The position numbers and the translations under genes were made by a program. This document shows positions 1 to 5,541 of a stretch of 6,812 nt of DNA, piece by piece. The notes beneath the pieces were generated by a model. It saw nothing but the letters and a program-made list of their open reading frames with translations, was not told where the DNA came from and ran no database searches. The DNA is taken from NCBI GenBank assembly GCA_039024295.1, contig JBCDIQ010000327.1, forward strand, positions 1 to 6,812, read 5' to 3'. Source of the stretch: JBCDIQ01 sp039024295. GTDB taxonomy: Bacteria > Bacteroidota > Bacteroidia > J057. The stretch's first letter is position 1. Every line of letters starts with the position of its first letter.

Positions 1-146
1 AATAAGTAGATCGTGAGTACTTCTTCATCACTAAACTTAGGAGTGGCATTGTTGCTGAAGCGTTGACAGGACCACCTTAATTCGCTAGTATAGCACTCAC
101 ATACATAGAGGTAGAGAGCGATTATTCTGTCTTCTTTTTTCTCACA
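1..146 (-). pseudogene. N-terminal fragment of a Bacteroidota insertion-sequence transposase, cut by the window edge; start codon missing
   Basis: Reading the minus strand leftwards from about 146, one frame stays open to the window end. From position 119 it gives 39 residues, including CECYTSELRWSCQRFSNN followed by NATPKFSDEEVLTIYL. From memory, this 'CQR.SNN..P.FSD.EVLTIYL' block resembles the N-terminus of DDE transposases common in Bacteroidota; an IS982-type relationship is possible but unproven. The catalytic part would lie beyond position 1. The frame begins right after a TAA (149-147) and has no in-frame ATG, GTG or TTG before the conserved block. An ATG at 147-145 meets TGA at once, and a GTG at 145-143 is one base out of frame. 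One more A in the A-run at 140-135 would join that GTG to the conserved frame (start R-K-K-E-D-R-I-I). A broken copy or a sequencing error both fit. Confidence is fair for a transposase and low for the family. Confidence 0.68.
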
Positions 147-184
147 TTAAAGATAGACGCTTTCTGCCTCTTTCTTTTTATAGC

Positions 185-219
185 TCAAATAGCGATTCGC
201 ATTGAATAATGTCAAATAG
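185..219. repeat. Direct repeat TCAAATAG, two copies 27 bp apart
   Basis: Exact 8-bp copies lie at 185-192 and 212-219. On the minus strand they read CTATTTGA and lie 39 to 74 bases upstream of the transposase frame. They could be binding sites inside the insertion-sequence end or part of its promoter. In AT-rich DNA they could also be chance, and no function is shown. Confidence 0.4.
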
Positions 220-286
220 TCCAGTTACTCGTAGTTGCCTTTTCGTTTGAGTTCCTGATTTATTATCAAATAAAGAAATCTACATA

Positions 287-309
287 TGTTAACACATGAC
301 AAAAGTCAT
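287..309. repeat. Two adjacent short palindromes upstream of the nuclease gene
   Basis: TGTTAACA at 287-294 is a perfect 8-bp palindrome. It is followed closely by the inverted repeat ATGAC (296-300), spacer AAAA, GTCAT (305-309). They lie about 110-130 bases upstream of the nuclease ATG, a position where an operator could act. The sequence is AT-rich, so chance occurrence is likely enough that this is only a candidate site. Confidence 0.35.
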
Positions 310-416
310 ATATAGAAATATTTAATTATCGAATAAGTAAAATTACGTACAAATTTATACAGACATATATTTTCCTTCCCCCCTATTTTTTCCGCATCTT
401 GCAACAAAAATTTTCC

Positions 417-2084
417 ATGCGTTTTCTGCTTCTTGCCCTTTCATTTTGCGTTTCGACCCTAGCAACAGCACAAGTGCCTGTTAACCTAAATAGTTCCAAC
501 ATCACTTTTCCAGGCACATTTGAGGATCAGCCGGATTCCATTTTTCTAAGGCTGACCAATACCGGCATGGAACCCTCGGAAGTAGAGGCAGCAGTAATTT
601 TGGGTACCTATCCGATTTTTGATCAGCCAGCTTTTTCCGTTAGTCCGGCTCAATTGGTCCTACCGGCTAACGGGGTGGATTCTTTCAGCATCAAATTCTC
701 GCCTCGGCACAACATTCAGCATGTTTCTACGCTGGTTCTGACTACTGGCGCAGGGGAAATCGCTGTTGAACTTGAAGGACAAGGGAAGTACAGGAATACC
801 TATTATGTCTCCACGGAAAACACCTCGGAGGAGGCGTTAAAATCTGCCTTGCGCACCCGACTGGCCCAAGGCTACCGTCAGCTAAGTTACAATGCTGCCC
901 GCGACCGGATGTTTTTGGAGATTGATAACCAACGACTAAACGGGCAGGGGGCTTCTGTCAATACCCTGGAATGTGTGTACACCGGCAGGCAAATAACGGG
1001 ATATACCAGCAGGTCAGCGGCTCAGTCTCAGGGAAACTTCAACACTGAGCATACCTATCCGAGGTCTTTTTTTAATTCCAATTTGCCCATGCAGTCGGAT
1101 ATCCACCACCTGTTTCCAACGGATCAGACGGCCAACAGCCGCAGGGCAAATTTTCCTTTTGGAACGGTATCAGGAAGTGCTTCCTGGCAGGTGGGAGGCT
1201 CTAAGCTTGGAACCAACAATGTGTTTGAACCACGAGACCAGCACAAAGGCCTGGTGGCCCGGGCCATGATCTATTACCTGCTGAGGTATGGAAATGATGG
1301 GGGATTCTTTACCTCTCAGGAGGCCATCTTGCGCCAGTGGCATGAAGATTTCCCTCCTACATCCATTGACCAAAATCGGAACGATGGGATTTTTCGTGAG
1401 CAAAACAACCGGAATCCTTTGGTGGATTACCCCCAATTTCTGGAGCGGATTCAATCCCTTTCCAGCAGCTCTTCCCAGCCCATGACCAGTAAGCTGGTGC
1501 TTGCGCAGGATACGGTAACGGTTGAGCAGTTTCCTGCACAAGGACAGTACTATCCAGTCATTATCGCAAACGAAGGCACAGTTCCGTTGGAGGTAGGAGC
1601 CGTTATTGCTTCCTTACCTGCCATTCGGATAAACAACCTTCCTTCCTTCCCCTTGACCATTGATCCAGGCACTTTTTTCGAGCTTCAGCTGACCTTCGAT
1701 ACATCTGCCGATTCTTTATTTCCAGCCGCACTGACCATTTCTTCCGATGCCACCGAGGGACTGCAAGAGCAGGTTCTGCCCTTTGTTGCTGGTACAAACT
1801 TGAATGTTTCTCTGGAAGATCGGTTTCCGGCATGGGGAAAGCCCAGTTTTTTCCCAAATCCAGCCAGCGAGTTTCTTTCTCTTAAGTGGGAGGCCGGCCT
1901 CACCGGCAATATCGATATTCGCCTTATGACCCTCCAGGGAGAAGTCCTTTGGGAAGGAAGGCTCCATGAGGGAAGTACTGGCATGGAAATTCCGATTTCT
2001 CCTGCTTGGGCCAATCAAACGCTGTTGCTGACCTTGGATTATCAAGGAGTAATCTGGCAAGAAAAGGTCATTCTGCATCGATAA
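417..2084 (+). CDS. Secreted endonuclease I-family nuclease with two flanking Ig-like domains and a T9SS sorting domain
   Basis: Predicted extracellular, metal-dependent nuclease that cuts DNA and perhaps RNA without sequence specificity. The frame also opens with TTG at 399, but ATG at 417 puts a clean signal peptide at the N-terminus (MRFLLLALSFCVSTLATA, then Q19), giving 555 residues. Numbering is from that Met. An ASH/choice-of-anchor-like beta-sandwich spans about 19-124 (VLPANGVDSFSIKFSP). The catalytic domain spans about 128-344 with NTEHTYPRSFF (E211, H212 as metal ligand and general base of the beta-beta-alpha-metal fold), DIHHLFP (228-234), NSRRAN (240-245), FEP (270-272), KGLVARAMIYY (277-287) and QNNRNP (329-334). 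The Asp often seen after KG is Leu here. A second Ig-like domain covers about 358-460. A type A T9SS sorting domain starts at FFPNPAS (478-484) and runs to the C-terminus. Likely roles are nutrient or phosphate release from extracellular DNA, or matrix breakdown. The gene stands alone on this strand. Confidence 0.93.
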   Translation: MRFLLLALSFCVSTLATAQVPVNLNSSNITFPGTFEDQPDSIFLRLTNTGMEPSEVEAAVILGTYPIFDQPAFSVSPAQLVLPANGVDSFSIKFSPRHNIQHVSTLVLTTGAGEIAVELEGQGKYRNTYYVSTENTSEEALKSALRTRLAQGYRQLSYNAARDRMFLEIDNQRLNGQGASVNTLECVYTGRQITGYTSRSAAQSQGNFNTEHTYPRSFFNSNLPMQSDIHHLFPTDQTANSRRANFPFGTVSGSASWQVGGSKLGTNNVFEPRDQHKGLVARAMIYYLLRYGNDGGFFTSQEAILRQWHEDFPPTSIDQNRNDGIFREQNNRNPLVDYPQFLERIQSLSSSSSQPMTSKLVLAQDTVTVEQFPAQGQYYPVIIANEGTVPLEVGAVIASLPAIRINNLPSFPLTIDPGTFFELQLTFDTSADSLFPAALTISSDATEGLQEQVLPFVAGTNLNVSLEDRFPAWGKPSFFPNPASEFLSLKWEAGLTGNIDIRLMTLQGEVLWEGRLHEGSTGMEIPISPAWANQTLLLTLDYQGVIWQEKVILHR

Positions 2085-2338
2085 ACCCTAAAATGCCGAA
2101 AACCACCTAAGCAATTTCCGGCGAACTGTACGTAGCTATAGTTTTCCAAATTAGGATATGTGATGTTTGATCATTGATCATTGGGGATTCTACGGATCAA
2201 CTCTCATCATCCTGCATAACATGTACCTCCGGTCTCCGACCGGAGATGAATACGCCGTTAGGATACCGGCGGTACAGGGTTCGTTGCTCACCCTGATTTT
2301 CACAAAACTTTCCTTGGTTGACTATAGGTGTTAAGGTG
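2085..2338. other. Convergent intergenic region between the nuclease and the small T9SS protein
   Basis: Both flanking genes end here, so terminators rather than promoters are expected. No coding frame is supported. A weak hairpin follows the nuclease stop: GCCG-AAA (2095-2101) pairs with TTT-CGGC (2115-2122) across one bulged C. It lacks a following T-run, so I do not call it a terminator. Further on are the tandem palindromes TGATCAT-TGATCAT (2168-2181) and the three-hairpin element at 2222-2295. Confidence 0.6.
2222..2295. repeat. Three-hairpin palindromic element (REP-like)
   Basis: Hairpin 1 is CTCCGGTC (2227-2234), loop TCC, GACCGGAG (2238-2245), with a perfect 8-bp stem. Hairpin 2 is CGCCG (2253-2257) with CGGCG (2267-2271). 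Hairpin 3 is CAGGGT (2275-2280) with ACCCTG (2290-2295). In addition TGTACC (2222-2227) and GGTACA (2271-2276) can pair as an outer stem enclosing hairpins 1 and 2, giving a three-way junction. The block is GC-rich compared with its surroundings and lies between convergent genes, the usual place for dispersed REP/BIME-type palindromes. It may also help end transcription from either side: hairpin 3 is followed on the plus strand by a short ATTTT. Repetition elsewhere in the genome cannot be tested here. Confidence 0.6.
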
Positions 2339-2839
2339 TTATTGTTTGATCAACTTCTGCTGAGCAGCTACCTGCCCATTTTCCTGCCAGCAGGTAAGGA
2401 GGTACATCCCATTCGCATATTGAGACACATCAAACGTGGCCTCAACTGTATTTCCAACAGTGGCTGCCATGGGTTGGGTTTGCAAAACGCGTCCATTCAT
2501 GTCCGTGAGTGCTACCACAAGGTTGGCAGTCGACTCCGGCTTGATACGAATTGACACATAATCGACAACAGGGTTGGGGTAAACCTGAAAATCAACTTGG
2601 ATGGTAGGCCCAATACTGTTAATCACATCCAGGTAACCTTGCTGGAACCCCTGGACAAAGAGGAGCGATCCGCCACTTAAAGGACTGGCTACGGCCTCTC
2701 CTATCGTTTGGCTTAAGGTATAGGTACCTGCTTGGGCTTCGTTTCCGCCAGAAGCGACTACCTGCCGATCCAGGGTAAGTTGTGCCTGAACCGTACTTCC
2801 TAGTAGCAGAAGTATCCAGGCGATATATAGATGTTTCAT
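2339..2839 (-). CDS. Very small secreted protein with T9SS C-terminal sorting domain
   Basis: 166 residues. A signal peptide (MKHLYIAWILLLLGSTVQA, then Q20) directs export to the periplasm. Residues about 21-70 contain the pattern TYTLSQTIGEAVA (39-51) and FVQGFQQGYL (61-70), which I recognise as a short segment recurring in front of sorting domains in many Bacteroidota secreted proteins. The rest is a type A sorting domain, from FQVYPNPVVDYVSIRI (84-99) through TDMNGRVL (112-119) and GMYLL (144-148) to KLIKQ at the end. The T9SS would carry it across the outer membrane and usually remove this domain, leaving a product of only about 60 residues. No enzymatic domain is visible and the function is unknown. 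The start is the only Met that keeps the signal peptide. It lies 85 bp downstream of the fibre-like gene on the same strand. No promoter matching the Bacteroidota consensus was found in that gap. Confidence 0.88.
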   Translation of the reverse strand: MKHLYIAWILLLLGSTVQAQLTLDRQVVASGGNEAQAGTYTLSQTIGEAVASPLSGGSLLFVQGFQQGYLDVINSIGPTIQVDFQVYPNPVVDYVSIRIKPESTANLVVALTDMNGRVLQTQPMAATVGNTVEATFDVSQYANGMYLLTCWQENGQVAAQQKLIKQ

Positions 2840-2886
2840 AGATATTTACATGTATGAATTACTGAGAACTGTTGAGCAAAGCGAAA

Positions 2887-2901
2887 TCCCGCAAAGCGGG
2901 A
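2887..2901 (-). terminator. Candidate intrinsic terminator after the fibre-like gene
   Basis: TCCCGC (2887-2892), loop AAA, GCGGGA (2896-2901) form a perfect 6-bp GC-rich stem starting 24 bases after the stop codon at 2925. On the minus strand it is followed by TTTCGCTTTG, an interrupted T-rich stretch, so termination would be moderate. The hairpin overlaps a direct repeat GCAAAGCG (2876-2883 and 2891-2898), so the patch could instead be a dispersed palindromic element. Confidence 0.42.
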
Positions 2902-2924
2902 AAGACCGCGAACGGGGAACTCTC

Positions 2925-4022
2925 TTAGGGTTTGATCACTGAGAATTGAAATATGCCCTGCGATAAACTTCCAGAACTGTCCCGAAGATATACCAGTAAT
3001 TTACCTGAAACGCTACTTGAGTAATGACTTCTGATGGACGAACTCACGGGTGTCACCATAGCAGTATAATTTTGGAAAAAATAGTTTTCACCTGTGATGG
3101 TGATCTCGTAACGACTAGAGCCGCTATTCCATGTCACCGTAAAGTTGCCACTATTGCTGTTGTAGATGGTTCCACCTGAAGAAATAGTTCCAAAAGCCAC
3201 GGTGGTTGGAGCCGCAGTAGTCTGTACTGTACCGTCCTCAAATTCGATGCTCTTGAATTCCGCAGAGCCATCTCCATTTACCCGAGCAACAGGGATAGTA
3301 CCTCGCTGAAATTCAATGAACTGGAATTCATCTGTCATTGAGGTAGGGGGGCCATACATTTCAAGCATATCTGCCTGGCCTGCAACCCTGGCGGAATCAA
3401 GTCGCACCCTCATCAGACGGGAAGATTCAAAATCAGACCTGACTTCAAAATTTGTGGCCGGGTTATCTGTGCCCACACCTACATTGCCTGCATCGTAGTA
3501 AATTTCTGTTGCACCGTTTTCTTCCCACTTGCTACCCGCCTCAGTTGCAGGTGCCCAGTTGGTTCCGTTGTACTTTAGGACTTCTCCATTCGAAGGGGTT
3601 CCCGTTACATTGCCCAATGCATCCAGGTCATGGTTATCCAAACTGGTGGTTTGGTCTGCATTGTACGCCAGGGGGGCTTTGGTGATTTCAGTTGTTCCCA
3701 TGTTGGTTCCATTTACCACCACTTCCAGGAAAAATGGCCCATTGGACCAATCAATACCCAAAAACTGGGCAGGATTTCCCGCACCCACAGTGGCTGAAAA
3801 AAGGCCATAGGCATCTGTGGTGGTATTCACCGTCTCGCTGTAGAGCATGGTGCCAGCAGGAGTTCCCTGACGAATCATGTATTGAACGCCTACGTTTTGG
3901 CTCACCACCAAATTACCATTGTCACGTAGCACGCCTTGATGACGAAATCCCAGTCCTGCCTGTCCGAAAAGGGTAGCACCGCATAGTAATGACCATACAA
4001 TAAAGAAGATAAGTCGTTTCAT
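2925..4022 (-). CDS. Secreted fibre-like protein with Bacteroidota tail-fibre-type N-terminal module and an unassigned C-terminal domain
   Basis: 365 residues. The signal peptide is MKRLIFFIVWSLLCGATLFG, then Q21. Residues about 26-122 form a module I recognise from many Bacteroidota surface proteins that precede collagen-like or S74-chaperone fibres: FRHQGVLRDNGNLV (26-39), GTMLYSETVNTTTDAYGLF (57-75), IDWSNGPFFLEV (90-101), APLAYNAD (116-123). Fibre-type linkers follow: GEVLKYNGTNWAPA (146-159), AGNVGVGTDNPATNFEV (178-194) and FEDGTVQTTAAPT (261-273). Residues 275-365 are rich in Ser, Thr, Gly and aromatic residues and look like a small all-beta domain I cannot name. There is no S74 intramolecular chaperone and no T9SS sorting domain, so how it stays on the surface is unclear. 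It is probably an extracellular adhesin or structural fibre, not a phage gene, because it has a signal peptide and no phage neighbours. The ATG is preceded at once by an inverted repeat (4027-4053). Confidence 0.85.
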   Translation of the reverse strand: MKRLIFFIVWSLLCGATLFGQAGLGFRHQGVLRDNGNLVVSQNVGVQYMIRQGTPAGTMLYSETVNTTTDAYGLFSATVGAGNPAQFLGIDWSNGPFFLEVVVNGTNMGTTEITKAPLAYNADQTTSLDNHDLDALGNVTGTPSNGEVLKYNGTNWAPATEAGSKWEENGATEIYYDAGNVGVGTDNPATNFEVRSDFESSRLMRVRLDSARVAGQADMLEMYGPPTSMTDEFQFIEFQRGTIPVARVNGDGSAEFKSIEFEDGTVQTTAAPTTVAFGTISSGGTIYNSNSGNFTVTWNSGSSRYEITITGENYFFQNYTAMVTPVSSSIRSHYSSSVSGKLLVYLRDSSGSLSQGIFQFSVIKP

Positions 4023-4026
4023 GTTA

Positions 4027-4053
4027 CTGTCAATTAAATAGGTTTGTTGACAG
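4027..4053 (-). promoter_or_regulatory. Leader hairpin directly upstream of the fibre-like gene
   Basis: CTGTCAA (4027-4033) and TTGACAG (4047-4053) form a perfect 7-bp inverted repeat with a 13-base spacer, ending 4 bases before the ATG. In the mRNA it could fold over the ribosome entry region; as DNA it could be an operator. Which role, if any, applies is not shown. Confidence 0.42.
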
Positions 4054-4061
4054 CTTCATGC

Positions 4062-4096
4062 GCGGTAAAAATGAAAGGTAACCGGTTAGCGGTAAA
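4062..4096. promoter_or_regulatory. Candidate operator: palindrome TAACCGGTTA within direct repeats GCGGTAAA
   Basis: TAACCGGTTA (4079-4088) is a perfect 10-bp palindrome, 57-66 bases upstream of the fibre-like gene start. Exact copies of GCGGTAAA lie on each side at 4062-4069 and 4089-4096, 27 bases apart. The position suits a regulator-binding site for that gene. No consensus promoter was found next to it, so this rests on symmetry and position alone. Confidence 0.35.
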
Positions 4097-4102
4097 GATT
4101 TT

Positions 4103-4139
4103 CTACACACCTATTACCTAAAGCCTAACCCCTAATACC
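4103..4139. repeat. Degenerate heptamer tandem array, CTAnnnC type, five units
   Basis: Read on the plus strand, five consecutive units all begin with CTA and end with C: CTACACAC (4103), CTATTAC (4111), CTAAAGC (4118), CTAACCC (4125) and CTAATACC (4132-4139). The middle three are exactly 7 bp and the end two are 8 bp. On the minus strand the units read GnnnTAG. The array begins four bases after the stop codon of the upstream minus-strand gene, between it and the fibre-like gene. Fixed and variable positions alternate, unlike a decayed microsatellite with one unit sequence. From memory, loosely TTAGG-like tandem stretches occur between genes in some Bacteroidota; their role is not known to me. 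Confidence 0.5.
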
Positions 4140-4142
4140 TCG

Positions 4143-5339
4143 CTATTTCACCCAAAATACCAACGAACATCCGACCTCCAACCGACGGGTAAAAATATCC
4201 AGTGGGACAAGGTCTAGTAGCAGCAACTCATTTTCTTCCCGAATATAGCGAGAATGAACGTTTAGCTCATGATTGCCAAAATGGTAGGCCACCCCTCCTC
4301 CAGCAAAAATACCATAATTGAATTCACGTAGCTCCACCAAATTAGAATTGGGGATGCCATCAGAAAGGGCTTCTGGACTACGTTTGGCGGTCCACCGCCC
4401 CTCTTGGGTTATACCAGAAACGGTTCCGCCTTCCAAGAACACTTTCCATCGGGGTAGGATGGGCTGGTGGTATTGAACGCTTAGCACCAAATCGTAACAG
4501 TTGTACCTGAAGGATACGTCTGATGTCGCAGCACTGGCAAAGGGCTCTACCTGTACGTTTTCTGCTTTGAGGTGCTTTTGGTGATGCTCAAATTCGGTCT
4601 GGATAAAAATCCGTTCATTGTACCTGAATCGGGTAAATATACCTGCCCCGGGATAACGGGTGACTCCATAGTACTCCGCCAATTCCAGGATCAAATCGTT
4701 CGTGGAGGGGAAGGTAACTGCTGTATTCAGGCTCACTTTAGCACCGATGGCTATCGTTCGATAGGGAGCTTTTTCTACTGGGGAAAATGGCACATTTTCC
4801 ATGCTACCCGGAGACTCACATTCACTCAGCGCACGAAAAATTTTGCATAAGCTTTTTCCGGTATACCGAGCCGGATGGTTGTGCAGGACACGTAGCGCAC
4901 AGGGGCCCAGGTAGACTGCTAAGAAATCATCCAGGTGCCTGGGGTCAATCAACAAGGTTTTTCCATTGTGATGAACAAAAAATATCCATTCGTCATTTGG
5001 CAATTGAAGTTGGTAGAGTTCATGCGGACCTTCCAAAATCCGTTTGGCCAGAAAGTAATGTCGATGAACCGTTACCTGTCGGTAATAGGTATGGTTGGCA
5101 AACTTCAAGCTCTGTATCTCGTCCAATGGAAATATCAATGGGGCTTCAAGATGTCCATGTGGCAAAAAGGAAACTCTTTCCTTTTCTGCATTGAACCGAA
5201 ACTGCCCCAAAAGTGTATCTCCCTGAACAAGGACACAACGCCCTGCCTCAAATCCCGAATACGCATGGCCGGGAAGGCAGGAACAACTAACGATTAAGCA
5301 GAGCAGGCGAACAGCAAGGGAAGTAAAAGATTTGTTCAT
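4143..5339 (-). CDS. Outer-membrane beta-barrel protein with periplasmic-type N-terminal domain (paralogue 1)
   Basis: 398 residues, the same length as its upstream neighbour and clearly homologous to it. The leader (LAVRLLCLIVSCSCLPGHA) allows two readings: signal peptidase I cleavage after A26, or a lipobox IVSC19. A barrel protein favours the first. Residues about 29-180 match a domain widespread in Bacteroidota barrel proteins: GF..GRCVLVQGDTLLGQFRF (29-48), EGPHELYQ (103-110), LIDPRHLDDFLAVYLGPCA (130-148) and LSECESPGS (171-179). Residues about 192-398 have alternating hydrophobic strands ending in RRLEVGCSLVFWVK, as in PorT-like barrels. Two cysteines, C147 and C174, are shared with the paralogue at equal spacing and might form a disulfide. 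Extra cysteines (C35, C165, C281, C391) are unique to this copy. Ligand and function are unknown. It lies 202 bp downstream of the paralogue. Confidence 0.82.
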   Translation of the reverse strand: MNKSFTSLAVRLLCLIVSCSCLPGHAYSGFEAGRCVLVQGDTLLGQFRFNAEKERVSFLPHGHLEAPLIFPLDEIQSLKFANHTYYRQVTVHRHYFLAKRILEGPHELYQLQLPNDEWIFFVHHNGKTLLIDPRHLDDFLAVYLGPCALRVLHNHPARYTGKSLCKIFRALSECESPGSMENVPFSPVEKAPYRTIAIGAKVSLNTAVTFPSTNDLILELAEYYGVTRYPGAGIFTRFRYNERIFIQTEFEHHQKHLKAENVQVEPFASAATSDVSFRYNCYDLVLSVQYHQPILPRWKVFLEGGTVSGITQEGRWTAKRSPEALSDGIPNSNLVELREFNYGIFAGGGVAYHFGNHELNVHSRYIREENELLLLDLVPLDIFTRRLEVGCSLVFWVK

Positions 5340-5541
5340 ACAAAAAGCTATCAGTGGAAAAAGACTACATGTCCTGATCGGTGGCTGATACTTTTTGTTG
5401 TTTGCGCTATGCTGATGGGAAATTGGGTTGTAAAAATCAAGCTTTCACAAAACCACAAATCAATCAATTATAAATAAATCGACTTAATTTTTAACAAATT
5501 AATTTAAATACTAACCTTTTATTAACATACCCTAAATATTT
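5340..5541. other. AT-rich spacer between the tandem barrel paralogues
   Basis: It is non-coding on both strands. The part next to the upstream paralogue (5455-5541) is very AT-rich and contains the inverted repeat TTAATTT (5484-5490), loop TTAAC, AAATTAA (5496-5502). It is too AT-rich to call a terminator with confidence. The promoter of the 5339 gene should lie here. The best matches to the Bacteroidota -7 box (TTAATTTG at 5502-5495, minus strand; TAGC followed by T-run at 5350-5342) lack a properly spaced TTG, so none is called. Confidence 0.5.

Larger units (their letters stand above)
147..416. other. Non-coding, AT-rich region between the transposase fragment and the nuclease gene
   Basis: No reading frame of convincing length or composition is present on either strand. 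The part next to the transposase (about 147-250) is probably the end of that mobile element, but its outer boundary cannot be placed without the other terminus. From about 250 the sequence becomes strongly AT-rich and should hold the nuclease promoter. I looked for the Bacteroidota pattern (TTG near -33, TAnnTTTG near -7) and found only partial -7 matches, such as TATATTTT at 366-373, with no TTG at the right distance. No promoter is therefore called. Confidence 0.6.

Noticed and set aside
366..391. Promoter -7 boxes (TATATTTT, TATTTTTT) for the nuclease
   Set aside because: They match only part of TAnnTTTG and no TTG lies at the expected upstream distance; in AT-rich DNA such matches are common by chance.
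1170..1541. Minus-strand open frames inside the nuclease gene (also 1357-1539, 1603-1857, 1685-2014, 1716-2078)
   Set aside because: They are antisense to a gene with strong domain matches and their translations look like no protein family; they are shadow frames.
2318..2554. Plus-strand open frame overlapping the small T9SS gene
   Set aside because: Antisense to a gene with a signal peptide and sorting domain; its translation has no recognisable features.
2925..4022. Prophage tail-fibre gene
   Set aside because: The protein has a signal peptide and the Bacteroidota surface-fibre N-terminal module, and no other phage gene is present.
4103..4139. CRISPR array or simple microsatellite
   Set aside because: Units are only 7-8 bp with no spacers, and the unit sequence is not constant enough for a microsatellite; kept as a degenerate repeat instead.
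4787..5297. Two long plus-strand frames opposite the 4143-5339 gene
   Set aside because: They overlap each other and a gene with clear homology to its neighbour; composition looks like antisense translation.
5297..5339. Lipoprotein signal in the 5339 gene (IVSC at residues 16-19)
   Set aside because: A beta-barrel C-terminal half and a good alternative cleavage site after residue 26 make lipidation less likely, though it is not excluded.
5341..5350. -7 box next to the start of the 5339 gene
   Set aside because: The T-run is too long, no -33 element is present, and transcription would begin at or inside the start codon.
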